64,000 nt of DNA from Actinoallomurus iriomotensis (GCF_030269445.1 NZ_BSTJ01000004.1:434001-498000); one strand, 5' to 3'. Positions 8,868-18,086 are shown, numbered from the stretch's first letter. The notes: a model not told the origin generated them from the sequence alone. Translations and numbers: made by a program.

Positions 8868-9797
8868 TCAGAGCTTGAGCGTGGCCAGGTAGTCGTGCAT
8901 GTGCGCTGCCCGGGAGTCGGTCAGTGGGTTGCTCTGGTCGTCGTTCTCGATGATGAACTCCCGCATGCCGAGCCGGGTCGCCCCGCTCAGGATCGTCTTG
9001 TAGTCGACGATGCCCGTGCCGAGGTCGGCGAGGCTGCCGTCCGGGTGCAGATCCTTGACGTGGGCCAGGAGCATCCGTCCCTTGTTCGCGGCCATGAGGT
9101 CGAGGTTGTCCTGGGCGCTGAGGCCGGCGGCGCTCGACCAGCCCATGTCGAGCTCCATGTGGAGCAGATGGGGGTCGGAGCTGTCGAGCAGGATCTGGTA
9201 GAACGTCCGGCCGTCCGGGCCGTGGCCCTGGAACTCGCCGGTGTGGTTGTGGTAGCCGAGCTTCATCCCGGCGGCGCGGATCTTCTCCCCCGCCCGGTTG
9301 AAGGCGGGGCCGGCCTGGGCGAAGCCATCGGCGGTGTCGGGCACGCCGCCCGGGCACACGATGTACTTCTGGCCGAGGATCCGCGCCATCTCGATGAGCT
9401 GCTTCAGCCGGTTCTCGTCGGTGAACTCGCTGTAGCTGTGGTGGCTGGAGATCGCCACCAGGTGGTACTTGTCGAGCATCGCGCGGATCGCCGGGGCGTG
9501 GGCCGGGTCGGTGCCGCCCGGCAGCCCGGCGAACTCGACCTTGCGGTAGCCGGCTCTGGACAGGGCGCGCAGGACGGCCTCCGGCTGGGCCATGAACGCG
9601 TCGCGTACGGAGTAGAGCTGAAGACCGATCTTGTCGTTCGGGATGTGCCTGCCATGACCTCGGGAACCGGCCGTGTCGGCGAAGGCGCTCGGCGCGAGGC
9701 CGCCCACCGCTCCGATCGCGGTGACGCCCGCCGCGGTGGCGGCCACTCCCCTGAGGAACCTCCGCCGGTCGAACGTCACGCGCTCGTTACCACACAT
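8868..9797 (-). CDS. Tat-exported TIM-barrel sugar phosphate isomerase/epimerase-like protein
   Basis: About 309 aa. The N-terminal DRRRFLRG twin-arginine motif and an Ala/Gly-rich core indicate Tat export, so it acts outside the cell despite its AP-endonuclease-2 TIM-barrel fold. Motifs include KIGLQLYSVRDAF, LGYHNHTGEF and LELDMGWSS-like metal-site stretches (MELDMGW). I start at the ATG with AAGGAG nine bases upstream; a TTG two codons earlier sits too close to that site. It is the last gene of the minus-strand exported trio and probably isomerises or cleaves an oxidised sugar made by the large ThuA/dehydrogenase protein (inference). Confidence 0.82.
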   Translation of the reverse strand: MCGNERVTFDRRRFLRGVAATAAGVTAIGAVGGLAPSAFADTAGSRGHGRHIPNDKIGLQLYSVRDAFMAQPEAVLRALSRAGYRKVEFAGLPGGTDPAHAPAIRAMLDKYHLVAISSHHSYSEFTDENRLKQLIEMARILGQKYIVCPGGVPDTADGFAQAGPAFNRAGEKIRAAGMKLGYHNHTGEFQGHGPDGRTFYQILLDSSDPHLLHMELDMGWSSAAGLSAQDNLDLMAANKGRMLLAHVKDLHPDGSLADLGTGIVDYKTILSGATRLGMREFIIENDDQSNPLTDSRAAHMHDYLATLKL

Positions 9798-9822
9798 GGG
9801 CAATCGCTCCTTCTGTTCGGTA

Positions 9823-11439
9823 CTACGAACCGCTCTTGACGACCCGGAACTTCGCCGTGCCGACGTCGGAGGTGTTTCCTGCCTTGTCCGTGGCGCGGAA
9901 CCGCACCGTGTGCGCGCCGGGCTGGCCGACCGCGAACGGCTTGGTGTACGCCGTGAACGGCTGGCCGTCGAGCGCGTACTCCACCGTGGCCACCCCGGAG
10001 TCGTCGTCGCTCGCCGAGATCGTCACCGTGGCCGAGCCGACGTAGTTCCAGGCCCAGTCCTGGTCACCGGTGGCCTGCACCGAGACCTGCGGTGGGGTGG
10101 TGTCGCCGCTCGGCGGCGCGGCCACGGTGAACGACACCGAACCCTCCGGCGAGGTGTTGCCCGCCTTGTCCGTCGCCCGGTACTTCACCGTGTGCGCACC
10201 GGCCTCGTTCACCGAGACCGGAGCCGAGTACGCGGCGTACGGCGCACCGTCCAGCGCGTACTCCACCGTCGCCACCCCGGACTCGGTGTCACTCGCCGAC
10301 ACCGTCACCGTGGCCGACCCCACATAGTTCCCGTCCGCGTCCTTGTCCCCCGACACCGACGCCGACACCTCCGGGGGCGTCGTGTCCTTCCCCGGAGGTG
10401 TCGCCACCGTGAACGACACCGAGCCCGCGGACGAGGTGTTCCCCGCCTTGTCCGTCGCGCGGAACTGGACCGTGTGCGCGCCCGGCTGGTCGACCACCAC
10501 CGGGTTCGCGTAGGCGGTGAACGGCTGGCCGTCGAGCGCGTACTCCACCATCGCCACCCCGGACTCGGTGTCACTCGCCACGACCGTGACGGTGGCCGAG
10601 CCCGCGTAGGTACCGTCCGCGTTCTTGTCTCCCGACACGGTCGCCGACACCTGGGGCGGGGTGGTGTCGCCGCTCGGCGGCGGAGCCACGGTGAACGACA
10701 CCGAACCCTCCGGCGAGGTGTTGCCCGCCTTGTCCGTCGCCCGGTACTTCACCGTGTGCGCACCGGCGTCGCTCACCGAGACCGGAGCCGAGTACGCGGC
10801 GTACGGCGCACCGTCCAGCGCGTACTCCACCGTCGCCACCCCGGACTCGGTGTCACTCGCCGACACCGTCACCGTGGCCGACCCCACATAGTTCCCGTCC
10901 GCGTCCTTGTCCCCCGACACCGACGCCGACACCTGCGGCGGCGTCGTGTCGGTGCCACCGCCGGCGGTGACCACGAGCTCGCCGCTCATCTGGTGGCCCG
11001 GCATGGCGCAGTAGTAGCGGTACTTGCCGGGAGTGAGGTTCGCCTGGACCTCGTGATGGCCGCCGTTGGCGTCGTACGGGCTGGAGATGATGTTGAGGTT
11101 GACGTCGTGGTTGTAGCCGGCGGTGGCGGTGTCGAAGGTCAGGGTGTGCGTCATCCCGGTGGTGTTGCCGCTGGCCGCGCTGTTGTCGAAGACGATCGTC
11201 ACGGGGCCGGCGGTCGCCGTGGACGGCGCGGACTTGTAGGCGGTCATGCTGTCGTCGGCGGTCCAGGTGAGCACCTGGTCCGCCGCGGCGTGGAGCTTGT
11301 GGTCGTACGCGCCCGCCGCCGCACTCGGCGCCAGCCACAGGGCCGAGATCATCGCGCTCAGTATCGCCACGGCCACCGCGGCCAGGGCGCGGGGCGTTCT
11401 CCGCCGGGCCGGCAGGGTGGGAAGGGGTCTGGGTCTCAT
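9823..11439 (-). CDS. Secreted cupredoxin fused to four OmpL47-type Ig-like repeats
   Basis: About 538 aa. A signal peptide (~1-40) is followed by a plastocyanin-like domain (~45-165) whose type-1 copper ligands are visible: His in MTHTLTF, then Cys, His and Met in YYCAMPGHQM. Four ~94-residue repeats follow, each starting DTTPP and containing SGVATVEYALDG and KAGNTS, the OmpL47/Ig-like signature. It ends soon after the fourth repeat with no anchor, so it is probably secreted or wall-associated. It is 19 bp from the isomerase gene and downstream of the ThuA/dehydrogenase giant. It may pass electrons for an extracellular oxidoreductase (inference). Confidence 0.82.
   Translation of the reverse strand: MRPRPLPTLPARRRTPRALAAVAVAILSAMISALWLAPSAAAGAYDHKLHAAADQVLTWTADDSMTAYKSAPSTATAGPVTIVFDNSAASGNTTGMTHTLTFDTATAGYNHDVNLNIISSPYDANGGHHEVQANLTPGKYRYYCAMPGHQMSGELVVTAGGGTDTTPPQVSASVSGDKDADGNYVGSATVTVSASDTESGVATVEYALDGAPYAAYSAPVSVSDAGAHTVKYRATDKAGNTSPEGSVSFTVAPPPSGDTTPPQVSATVSGDKNADGTYAGSATVTVVASDTESGVAMVEYALDGQPFTAYANPVVVDQPGAHTVQFRATDKAGNTSSAGSVSFTVATPPGKDTTPPEVSASVSGDKDADGNYVGSATVTVSASDTESGVATVEYALDGAPYAAYSAPVSVNEAGAHTVKYRATDKAGNTSPEGSVSFTVAAPPSGDTTPPQVSVQATGDQDWAWNYVGSATVTISASDDDSGVATVEYALDGQPFTAYTKPFAVGQPGAHTVRFRATDKAGNTSDVGTAKFRVVKSGS
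10121..10372 (-). repeat. Coding repeat copy A (near-identical to copy B)
   Basis: About 250 bases inside the Ig-like repeat region are nearly identical at DNA level to the segment 564 bases further on, i.e. two repeat units away. Repeats 1 and 3 therefore resemble each other more than their immediate neighbours, which points to recent duplication or gene conversion of a two-unit block. Confidence 0.8.
10685..10936 (-). repeat. Coding repeat copy B (near-identical to copy A)
   Basis: Partner of the segment at 10121-10372. The few visible differences cluster around the codons giving SVSDAGAH here versus SVNEAGAH in the other copy. The repeat period is 282 bases (94 codons) and the offset is two periods. 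Confidence 0.8.
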
Positions 11440-11486
11440 CTGTCGCTCTGCCTCTCACAATCAGCGAGGTGGGCCGCCGGAGCGGC

Positions 11487-11518
11487 GCCGGGACGCGGGG
11501 CGATGCCCGCCTCCCGGC
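11487..11518 (-). terminator. Possible hairpin between the ThuA giant and the cupredoxin gene
   Basis: An imperfect inverted repeat: outer arms GCCGGG/CCCGGC and inner arms GCGGG/CCCGC. It lies in the 91-base gap after the large gene's stop. There is no T-run, so it may be a weak terminator or a processing hairpin that lowers expression of the two downstream genes. Confidence 0.35.
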
Positions 11519-11530
11519 ACCGGCCGGCCA

Positions 11531-14500
11531 CTAGAGCTGCCGCACCCGGATGTTGCGGAACTCGGCCAGGTCGTTGTCGCTGTGGTTCTGCAGCCCGACG
11601 AACCCGCTGATGAACTGGCGCAGGTCCGTGGGCGGATCACCGTCGCGCGTCGACTTCTTGCCCGGGGTGTTGTCGAACTCGTTGATCACCACACCGTTGC
11701 GAATGATCGTGTAGTGCTGGCCGACCACGCGGACCTCGTAGTCGTTCCACTTGCCCTTCGGAGTCACCCGCGCCTGGCTCAGGTCGTTGGCCTTGAAGTT
11801 GTAGACCGAACCGGTCTTCTGCGGCTCTCCCGTGTCTCCGTCGTAGATCTGGATCTCCTGGCCGCAGTAGACCGCGACCCACGTGGTGGACGAACGGGCC
11901 GAGCCGACGGTCCCGCATCCGGGCGGCCGCTGTTCGAGCGGAGTCCGGAGGTCGGGGAACCGTACGAACACCCCGGTGTTGGCGCGGTACCCGTCGGGTG
12001 CGACGTCACGGAACTGCAGTCGCACGGAGAAGTCGGCGTAGGCCTTCTTGGAGTACCACAGCAGGCCCATGCCGCCGGAGCTGCGGATCGTGCCGTCGCT
12101 TTGCAGGTTGAACCGGCCGGACGGGGATTGGGACCAGCCGCCGAGGGACTGCGCCGTCCCGTCGAAGATGGGCTCGTACCCGTTCGTCTTGCCGATCGGC
12201 GACTGGGCGCCCGCCTTCTTCAGCGTCTGCGCCTCGGCGACGGTGAGGACTCCTTCCCGCTGGAACTGGTTCACCAGGTTGTCGAGGTAGCTGACGAACT
12301 GGGCGTGGTTCGGCCAGGTCCGCTCGTCGTCGATCATGTCGTTGATCGTGCAGCCGCCCCCGACGGCGCGGTTGGCCACGCCCGTGTCGGTGTCCAGCAG
12401 CCGGACCGTCTTCCGTGCGTCGGGCGCGGAGCAGCCGACCTTCACGTTGATCTTTCCGGTGGTCACCTCGCCGTTCGCATAGGTGACCTTCAGGGTGGCG
12501 TGGTAGGTGCCGAAGCTGAGGTACGTGTGGGTGGGGTCGGCCGCGTGGGAAACCTTGCTGCCGTCACCGAAGTCCCAGGTCCACGACACACCGCCGGCCT
12601 TCCTGCTGGAGAACGCGACCGTGTTCGGCGTGCTCTGCTGAACCGCACGCGTCGTGGCCTCGCTCGGGTTCGGCGTCGCCGCCCCACCGTGGTAGGTGAT
12701 GCGGATCAGCTTCTGGTTCGGGTCGAGGCTGAAGAAGCCGCCCGCGTAGTCGAGCATGTAGAGCGCACCGTCCGGACCGAACTTGGCGTCCATCCAGGAC
12801 TGGAGCTGGGTGTCGCCGCCACCGGGCTGGATGATGCTGCGCAGGTCCTCGGCGAAGGCCGGCGCGCCGTGCTTGGCGACGGTCTTCGGGTCGACGGTGA
12901 CGGCGACGCGGTTCTGCGCGTTGGACTCGTCGCCGATGAACCACTTGTTCTCCCAGTACGCCGGCCAGGCCACGCCGCTGTTGGTGTTGACCTCGGCACG
13001 GTGGTAGGTCGGGCCGTCCATGATGGCCTGACCGCCGCCCTTGAGGTACGGCTCGGTGAAGGTCTCATCGCCCAGCTTGTACGTCGGGAGGCCGCTGCCG
13101 TCGGTGCGCTGCGGGTAGACCGGGCCACCGCCCTGCGGCGAGTACCAGATCATGTTGTCGCGCGCCGCCGGAATGTCGGTCCGGCCGGTGTTGCGCGGCG
13201 ACTGGTTCTTCAGGTGGGCACAGTCGTACCAGCCGGCCGGCTGACTGGCGTCGACGTTGCTGCGGTCACGGTAGGGCTGCCGGTCGCCCATGCAGTACGG
13301 CCAGCCCTGGTTGCCCGGGGAGTCGATGATGGTCGCGGTCTCGTACTTGGCCGGGCCCCAGGTCGGGTCCGGGACTCCCGCGTCCGGTCCGACCCATCCG
13401 GCGGTCAGCCAGTTGTTCTGCTTGTCCCAGGCGATCCGGGCGATGTTGCGGACGCCCATGACGTAGATCTCCGGGCGGGTCTGCGGGGTGCCCGGCTTGA
13501 ACAGGTTGCCCTTGGGGACCGTGTACGTGCCGTCCGGCTCCGGGTGGATCCGGATGATCTTGCCGTTCAGGTCGTTGGTGTTGCCGGCGGTGCGGCGGGC
13601 GTCCTGGAACGAGACGCCCTTGTAGTCCTGGGTCCAGTTGTTGCCGGAGTAGCCCGGCCCGGCGCCGCCGGAGGAGTTGTTGTCGCCGGAGCCGACGTAC
13701 AGGTTGCCCTGCTTGTCGAAGGCCATGCCGCCGCCCGCGTGACAGCAGCTGTGGATCTGCGCGGTCCAGTGCAGCAGGTCCTTGCGCGTCGCCTGGTCGA
13801 TCGACTGGGTCGTGCCGTCGTAGGTGAAACGCGAGATCGTCCGCTGGCCGAGCTGCTTGTCGCGGTCGATCGACTCGTGCGGCATCCAGTAGACGTAGAT
13901 CCATCCGTTCTGCTGGAACTTCGGGTCGAGGGTGATGCCGACGAGGCCCTCTTCGTTCTTGACCAGCTCGTCGCCGCTGCCGCGGTTGCCCATCACCGGC
14001 AGGGTGGTGAGCAGCTTGACCTGCTTCGTCTTCGGGTCCCACTGGTGGATCGTGCCGCAGCCGAGGCCGACCTTGGGGTCGTTCCAGTCGACGATCGGTC
14101 CGGTCGGGCAGGCGGCCTTGCCGATGTAGAAGACCTTGCCGTCCGGGGCGACGGTCAGGCCGTGCGGCTCACCGATCTGGTCGAGCTCGCCCGTCTTGTT
14201 CTTCCCGGTCAGCCGCTCGGTCGTGTAGTTCGACGCGATGGTCGCCTTGCAGTCGCCGCGGACCATGCCGGTCGTCCACTCGATCGCGCCGAGCAGGTGC
14301 TTCTGGAACTTCTTGTCCGTCGTGTAGCTGTCCGCGGTACGGCCCATGCCCGTGTAGAAGGACCGGCCGCCGTCGTAGTCCCGGCACCAGGAGATCGGGT
14401 GGAACGCGCCGTTGCCGTTCGGGCCGGCGTCGTAGGTCTTCTCCTCGACCTGTGCGATCGTCTGCACCTTGCCCTGTGGGCTCGGGCTCCAGTTCATCCA

Positions 14501-15511
14501 CTGGTCCGACCGCTTCCAGGTGAGCGGCAGCCCCTTGTTCGCCGGGTGCTGACGGTCGGTGACGTCCACGGTCGCCTGCTGGACCTTGTCCTCGGGAGGA
14601 GGCCCGGTGGTGGGGCCGAACAGCCGCAGCTCCGCCAGCTGGGTCAGCGGCTCACCACTGTTCGCGGTGACGTCCAGCCGGTAGTAGGCGTACTCCGTGG
14701 TGTTCTTGAAGGTGTACTCCTTGGTCTGGAACCGCTGGTCGAAGCTCTCTCCGCTCCGCTTGTCCAGGTCGGTCCAGCTCTTGCCGTCCTGCGAGCCCTG
14801 GAGCGTCCAGTCCTTCGGGTCACGTCCGGGGTAGTCGTTCGCCGAGGTCAACGCGTAGTGGGCGACCGCGACCGGCTTCTCGGCCTTCGCCTGCACCCAG
14901 CCCGACTTCGCGTGGGCCAGCCACTTGGTGTCGTTCTTGCCGTCGAAGAGCTTGTCCTTGGTCTCGTTCGGCGGGTTCTCGTCGCTCGCCGAGACGTCGG
15001 TGACCTTCTCGGCGTTCGGCAGGCTGTCCGCGGGCCGGGTGCCGATCAGCTCGGTGAACCAGGAGGAGTCGGCCTGCGCGCGAGCGGCGTCATGGACGCC
15101 GACGAAGCCGTTGCCCTGCTCGATGTAGGTCTGGAACGCCGCCTGCTGGTCGGCGCTCAGCGTCACGCCGTCGGCCGACAGGAACACCACGGCGCGGTAG
15201 TGCGCCAGCGTCGCGGCGTTGAACACCCGCGGGTCGTCGAACTCGTCGACGGAGAAGTGGTTCTTCTTCCCCAGCTTCTCCACCGCGCCCGCCGCGCTCG
15301 CGACCGGATCGTCCTGCTTGTCGGCCGGCCCGTGGAACACCAGCACGCGGACCGAGTCGCCGCCTGCCGCCGCCGCGTCGCCGGCTTTCGCCTGCGCCTG
15401 AACGGCGGGCAGCGTGGCCAATCCCAGCATCAGCGCACCGCTCGACACGACGGTCAGCACGCGGCGCCAGGTGGATGGTCGGGGCGGGGGGAAAAGGTCT
15501 CTTCGACCCAT
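11531..15511 (-). CDS. Secreted multidomain protein: ThuA (split by a discoidin domain), PQQ-type sugar dehydrogenase, PKD, DUF1080
   Basis: About 1326 aa with a signal peptide (~1-42). Domain order: first half of a ThuA glutamine-amidotransferase-like domain (~53-165, VRVLVFHG to GFVGVHDA); an F5/8 type C discoidin module (~172-300); the second half of ThuA (~308-420, HPISWCRDYDGG); a glucose/sorbosone-dehydrogenase propeller (~440-900, with HSCCHAGGGMAF and GSGDNNSS); a PKD domain (WDFGDGS, ~925-1000); and a C-terminal DUF1080/3-keto-disaccharide hydrolase-like lectin fold (~1110-1325). It would bind and oxidise or hydrolyse extracellular carbohydrate. GGAGCAACG precedes the ATG. First gene of the exported trio. 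Confidence 0.85.
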   Translation of the reverse strand: MGRRDLFPPPRPSTWRRVLTVVSSGALMLGLATLPAVQAQAKAGDAAAAGGDSVRVLVFHGPADKQDDPVASAAGAVEKLGKKNHFSVDEFDDPRVFNAATLAHYRAVVFLSADGVTLSADQQAAFQTYIEQGNGFVGVHDAARAQADSSWFTELIGTRPADSLPNAEKVTDVSASDENPPNETKDKLFDGKNDTKWLAHAKSGWVQAKAEKPVAVAHYALTSANDYPGRDPKDWTLQGSQDGKSWTDLDKRSGESFDQRFQTKEYTFKNTTEYAYYRLDVTANSGEPLTQLAELRLFGPTTGPPPEDKVQQATVDVTDRQHPANKGLPLTWKRSDQWMNWSPSPQGKVQTIAQVEEKTYDAGPNGNGAFHPISWCRDYDGGRSFYTGMGRTADSYTTDKKFQKHLLGAIEWTTGMVRGDCKATIASNYTTERLTGKNKTGELDQIGEPHGLTVAPDGKVFYIGKAACPTGPIVDWNDPKVGLGCGTIHQWDPKTKQVKLLTTLPVMGNRGSGDELVKNEEGLVGITLDPKFQQNGWIYVYWMPHESIDRDKQLGQRTISRFTYDGTTQSIDQATRKDLLHWTAQIHSCCHAGGGMAFDKQGNLYVGSGDNNSSGGAGPGYSGNNWTQDYKGVSFQDARRTAGNTNDLNGKIIRIHPEPDGTYTVPKGNLFKPGTPQTRPEIYVMGVRNIARIAWDKQNNWLTAGWVGPDAGVPDPTWGPAKYETATIIDSPGNQGWPYCMGDRQPYRDRSNVDASQPAGWYDCAHLKNQSPRNTGRTDIPAARDNMIWYSPQGGGPVYPQRTDGSGLPTYKLGDETFTEPYLKGGGQAIMDGPTYHRAEVNTNSGVAWPAYWENKWFIGDESNAQNRVAVTVDPKTVAKHGAPAFAEDLRSIIQPGGGDTQLQSWMDAKFGPDGALYMLDYAGGFFSLDPNQKLIRITYHGGAATPNPSEATTRAVQQSTPNTVAFSSRKAGGVSWTWDFGDGSKVSHAADPTHTYLSFGTYHATLKVTYANGEVTTGKINVKVGCSAPDARKTVRLLDTDTGVANRAVGGGCTINDMIDDERTWPNHAQFVSYLDNLVNQFQREGVLTVAEAQTLKKAGAQSPIGKTNGYEPIFDGTAQSLGGWSQSPSGRFNLQSDGTIRSSGGMGLLWYSKKAYADFSVRLQFRDVAPDGYRANTGVFVRFPDLRTPLEQRPPGCGTVGSARSSTTWVAVYCGQEIQIYDGDTGEPQKTGSVYNFKANDLSQARVTPKGKWNDYEVRVVGQHYTIIRNGVVINEFDNTPGKKSTRDGDPPTDLRQFISGFVGLQNHSDNDLAEFRNIRVRQL

Positions 15512-15739
15512 CGTTGCTCCTTAGTCGGAGAGCTTCAACGGCACCTTGCGGAAGAGCCATGGGGTCATGCCTTGCGATGCGGGCACCTTCGTGCGGCGTC
15601 GCGGATGGTCGACCACGGCCGCCCGGGGCTCGGTCGGGCGGGCAGCGGACGCGGGCGCCGACCGGGTACTGGTGGTGACATGCGGCACTCCAGAACGGTC
15701 GGCGATGTGCCCCGCACACTCGGGGCGCGGAGGAGCTTT

Positions 15740-15757
15740 GTCCGGATGCATCCGAAC
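15740..15757. promoter_or_regulatory. 18-bp palindrome with ATGCAT core
   Basis: GTCCGGATGCATCCGAAC is a near-perfect palindrome (12 central bases perfect). It overlaps the end of a CTTTGTC heptamer (15736-15742). Lying between divergent transcription units, it is a plausible operator. No cognate regulator can be assigned, though LacI or ROK types would fit the symmetry. Confidence 0.4.
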
Positions 15758-15816
15758 TCTGGGCGGAGCTTCCGGCTCTTTTGCTCCTGCGTCAAGAAGT
15801 AGCGCCGCAAATGGCC

Positions 15817-15845
15817 GGACTTTGTCATCTCACTAGAAAAAGTCC
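15817..15845. promoter_or_regulatory. Candidate ROK box 1
   Basis: A 29-base dyad with arms GGACTTT and AAAGTCC. It shares TTTGTC-n-TCT-n-A and AAAGT, at identical spacing, with the site upstream of the second ROK gene. It lies about 90 bases upstream of the laccase start. The recurrence of this AT-rich pattern in otherwise GC-rich DNA next to two ROK regulators supports a ROK operator. Confidence 0.5.
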
Positions 15846-15931
15846 CGCCTCGCGGTTACGGTAAGGCCGATTTTGAGTGGTATGAGCCTTTTCCGCAGGT
15901 CCGAGTCCCGCCGCCACCCGATTGGGGAACC

Positions 15932-16891
15932 ATGACCGAGGTTGGCAGAGGCGTGCCGCGAGGCGCGCTCTCCCGGCGCGCCTTCGCCACGGCCGCCGCG
16001 CTCACTCCGCTGGCCGTACCGGGCCAGGCGTCCGCCGCGACGGCGGCCGGCGACAAGCCGACCCCCATCCGCCGTATGACCCTGTACGCGGAGAAGCTGC
16101 CGAACGGCCAGATGGGCTACGGCCTGAAACCCGGCAAGGCCACGATCCCCGGCCCGCTCATCGAGATGACCGAGGGCGAGACCCTCGAGATCACGATGGT
16201 CAACAACCTCGACGTGGCCGCCAGCCTGCATGTGCACGGCGTCGACTACGACACGGCCAGTGACGGCACGAAGATGAACGCCAGCGTCGTCGAGCCGGGC
16301 GGCAGCCGCACCTACGTCTGGCGCACCCACAAGCCCGGCCGCCGCACCAGCGGCGTCGTCGAGCACGGCAGCGCCGGCTACTGGCACTACCACGACCACG
16401 CCGTGGGCACGGACCACGGCACGGGCGGCATCCGGGCGGGGCTGTACGGGCCGCTGGTCGTCCGGCGCAAGGGTGACGTACGGCCGCACAAGCAGTTCAC
16501 CGTCGTCTTCAACGACATGACCATCAACAACCGCACGGGCGACGACACGCCGCAGTTCGTCGCGAAGATCGGCGAGCGGGTGGAGTTCATCGTGATCACT
16601 CACGGGGACTTCTTCCACACGTTCCACGTCCACGGGCACCGGTGGGCCGACAACCGCACCGGCCTGCTGGAGAGCCCGACGGACCCGACCCGGATCATCG
16701 ACACCAGGACCACCGGGCCGGGCGACTCGTTCGGCTTCCAGGTCGTCGCCGGCGACCGCGTCGGGACGGGAATGTGGATGTACCACTGCCACGTGCAGAG
16801 CCATGCCGACATGGGCATGGCCGGGGTGTTCATGGTGACCGACAAGGACGGGACCATGCCCGGCGATCCGCCGGGAGGCATGCGGCACTGA
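15932..16891 (+). CDS. Two-domain small laccase (SLAC-type multicopper oxidase), Tat-exported
   Basis: About 319 aa, the size of the trimeric Streptomyces small laccases, which it matches closely along its length. The N-terminal [17 protein letters not shown] is a Tat-type signal. All copper motifs are present: [20 protein letters not shown] and the C-terminal [12 protein letters not shown], covering type 1 and the trinuclear cluster. It oxidises phenolic or other small donors with reduction of O2 to water in the extracytoplasmic space. GGGGAA precedes the ATG. It is followed 13 bases later by the first ROK gene, and upstream lie the CTTTGTC boxes. Confidence 0.92.
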   Translation: MTEVGRGVPRGALSRRAFATAAALTPLAVPGQASAATAAGDKPTPIRRMTLYAEKLPNGQMGYGLKPGKATIPGPLIEMTEGETLEITMVNNLDVAASLHVHGVDYDTASDGTKMNASVVEPGGSRTYVWRTHKPGRRTSGVVEHGSAGYWHYHDHAVGTDHGTGGIRAGLYGPLVVRRKGDVRPHKQFTVVFNDMTINNRTGDDTPQFVAKIGERVEFIVITHGDFFHTFHVHGHRWADNRTGLLESPTDPTRIIDTRTTGPGDSFGFQVVAGDRVGTGMWMYHCHVQSHADMGMAGVFMVTDKDGTMPGDPPGGMRH

Positions 16892-16904
16892 CGCGTGTGG
16901 CGCG

Positions 16905-18086
16905 ATGACCGGGCGGCCGGAGAACGCGCACCAGGCGCGGCTGCTGCGCCTGCTTCGGGACAAGGGCGGGCGGCCGCGGGCCGAACTGGGCGATGTCGTC
17001 GGCCTCTCCCGGTCCCGGCTGTTCGTCGAACTCGACCGGCTCGTCGGGTGCGGGCTGGTCGAGCGGGCGGCGCCGGCCGCGTCGCGGGGCGGCCGGCGCT
17101 CAGGCGTCGTCCGGCTCTCGACGCGGTTGCGGTTCGCCGGCATCGACATCGGCGCGACCTCGATCGACGTCGCGGTGACCAACGCGGAGCTGGAGATCCT
17201 CGGCCACGTCTCCGCGCCCTGCGACGTGCGCGAGGGCCCCGACGTCGTCCTCGGCCGAGCGCTCGCCATGGCGGAGAAGCTGCGTGGCGAGGGCCTGTTC
17301 GACGAGCTCCACGGCGTCGGAATCGGCGTGCCCGGCCCGGTCGGCTTCCGCGACGGAGTGCCCATCGTGCCGCCGCTGATGCCCGGCTGGGACCGGTTTC
17401 CGGTCCGCGAGGTGGTCGGCCGGCAGCTGGGCTGTCCCGGCCTGGTCGACAACGACGTCAACATCATGGCGCTCGGCGAACTGCACGCCGGGTCGGCCCG
17501 CTCGGTCCACGACGTCCTGCTGGTCAAGCTCGGGACCGGTGTCGGATGCGGGATCCTCATCGACGGCGAGATCTACCGCGGGGCGTCCGGCAGCGCGGGC
17601 GACATCGGGCACGTCCGGGTCGACGACGACGGGCCGCTCTGCGTCTGCGGCAACACCGGATGTCTCGAGGCGTACTTCGGCGGCGCCGCCCTGGCCCGCG
17701 ACGCGACGGCGGCGGCGCGCTCCGGCCGTTCGCCGTACCTGGCCGAGCGGCTCGACCAGGGCCCCGCGCTCACCGCGGCCGATGTGGCCGCCGCGGCGGC
17801 GGCCGGTGACGCCGCCGCCATCCGGCTGGTCCGGGAGGGCGGCCGGCGGGTCGGGCAGGTGCTCGCCGGCGTGATCAGCTTCTTCAACCCCGGCCTGGTC
17901 GTCATCGCCGGCGGCGTCGCCCGGCTCGGGCACCCGCTGCTCGCGGAGATCCGCGCTGTCGTGTACCAGCGGTCGGCGCCGCTCGCGACCGGGAACCTGC
18001 CGATCGTCCTCTCCGAGCTCGGGGACACCGCCGGGGTGATCGGAGCGACCCGGCTCATCAGCGACCGCGTGTTCTCCGCGTCCTGA
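16905..18086 (+). CDS. ROK-family transcriptional regulator 1
   Basis: About 393 aa, NagC/Mlc/XylR-like. Residues ~8-62 form a winged helix (ARLLRLLRDKG, then LSRSRLFVELDRLV). The rest is a sugar-kinase-like ROK fold with FAGIDIGATSIDVAV as phosphate loop, DNDVN, the GTGVGCGI loop and the zinc motif CVCGNTGC preceded by GH. The ROK signature residues are intact, so it may still bind sugar. It starts 13 bases after the laccase stop and is probably co-transcribed. It is a close paralogue of the next gene over its whole length. Confidence 0.88.
   Translation: MTGRPENAHQARLLRLLRDKGGRPRAELGDVVGLSRSRLFVELDRLVGCGLVERAAPAASRGGRRSGVVRLSTRLRFAGIDIGATSIDVAVTNAELEILGHVSAPCDVREGPDVVLGRALAMAEKLRGEGLFDELHGVGIGVPGPVGFRDGVPIVPPLMPGWDRFPVREVVGRQLGCPGLVDNDVNIMALGELHAGSARSVHDVLLVKLGTGVGCGILIDGEIYRGASGSAGDIGHVRVDDDGPLCVCGNTGCLEAYFGGAALARDATAAARSGRSPYLAERLDQGPALTAADVAAAAAAGDAAAIRLVREGGRRVGQVLAGVISFFNPGLVVIAGGVARLGHPLLAEIRAVVYQRSAPLATGNLPIVLSELGDTAGVIGATRLISDRVFSAS

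Larger units (their letters stand above)
15512..15931. other. Divergent control region between exported trio and laccase
   Basis: This 420-base stretch holds no convincing gene. The distal part (15730-15850) is AT-richer than its surroundings and carries the CTTTGTC boxes and palindromes listed separately. The part next to the minus-strand gene contains a 76-codon minus-strand open frame (15521-15751) ending nine bases before the next start. It lacks a ribosome site and its Pro/Arg-rich translation looks non-coding, so this part is more likely a long leader. No clear -35/-10 pair could be settled on either strand. Confidence 0.5.

Noticed and set aside
10097-10936. Tandem repeats as a CRISPR array or transposon ends
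   Set aside because: The repeats are in-frame coding units of 94 residues with an Ig-like signature; no short-repeat/spacer pattern is present.
15521-15751. 76-codon minus-strand frame ending nine bases before the ThuA-protein start
   Set aside because: Considered as a leader peptide, but it has no ribosome-binding site and a Pro/Arg-rich composition. It covers the putative operator palindrome, so regulatory leader is the better reading.
9673-15802. Very long plus-strand open frames (645 and 1518 codons) opposite the exported trio
   Set aside because: They are high-GC antisense frames: Arg/Val/Leu/Gly-rich, without domains or ribosome sites, while the minus strand encodes well-recognised proteins over the same span.
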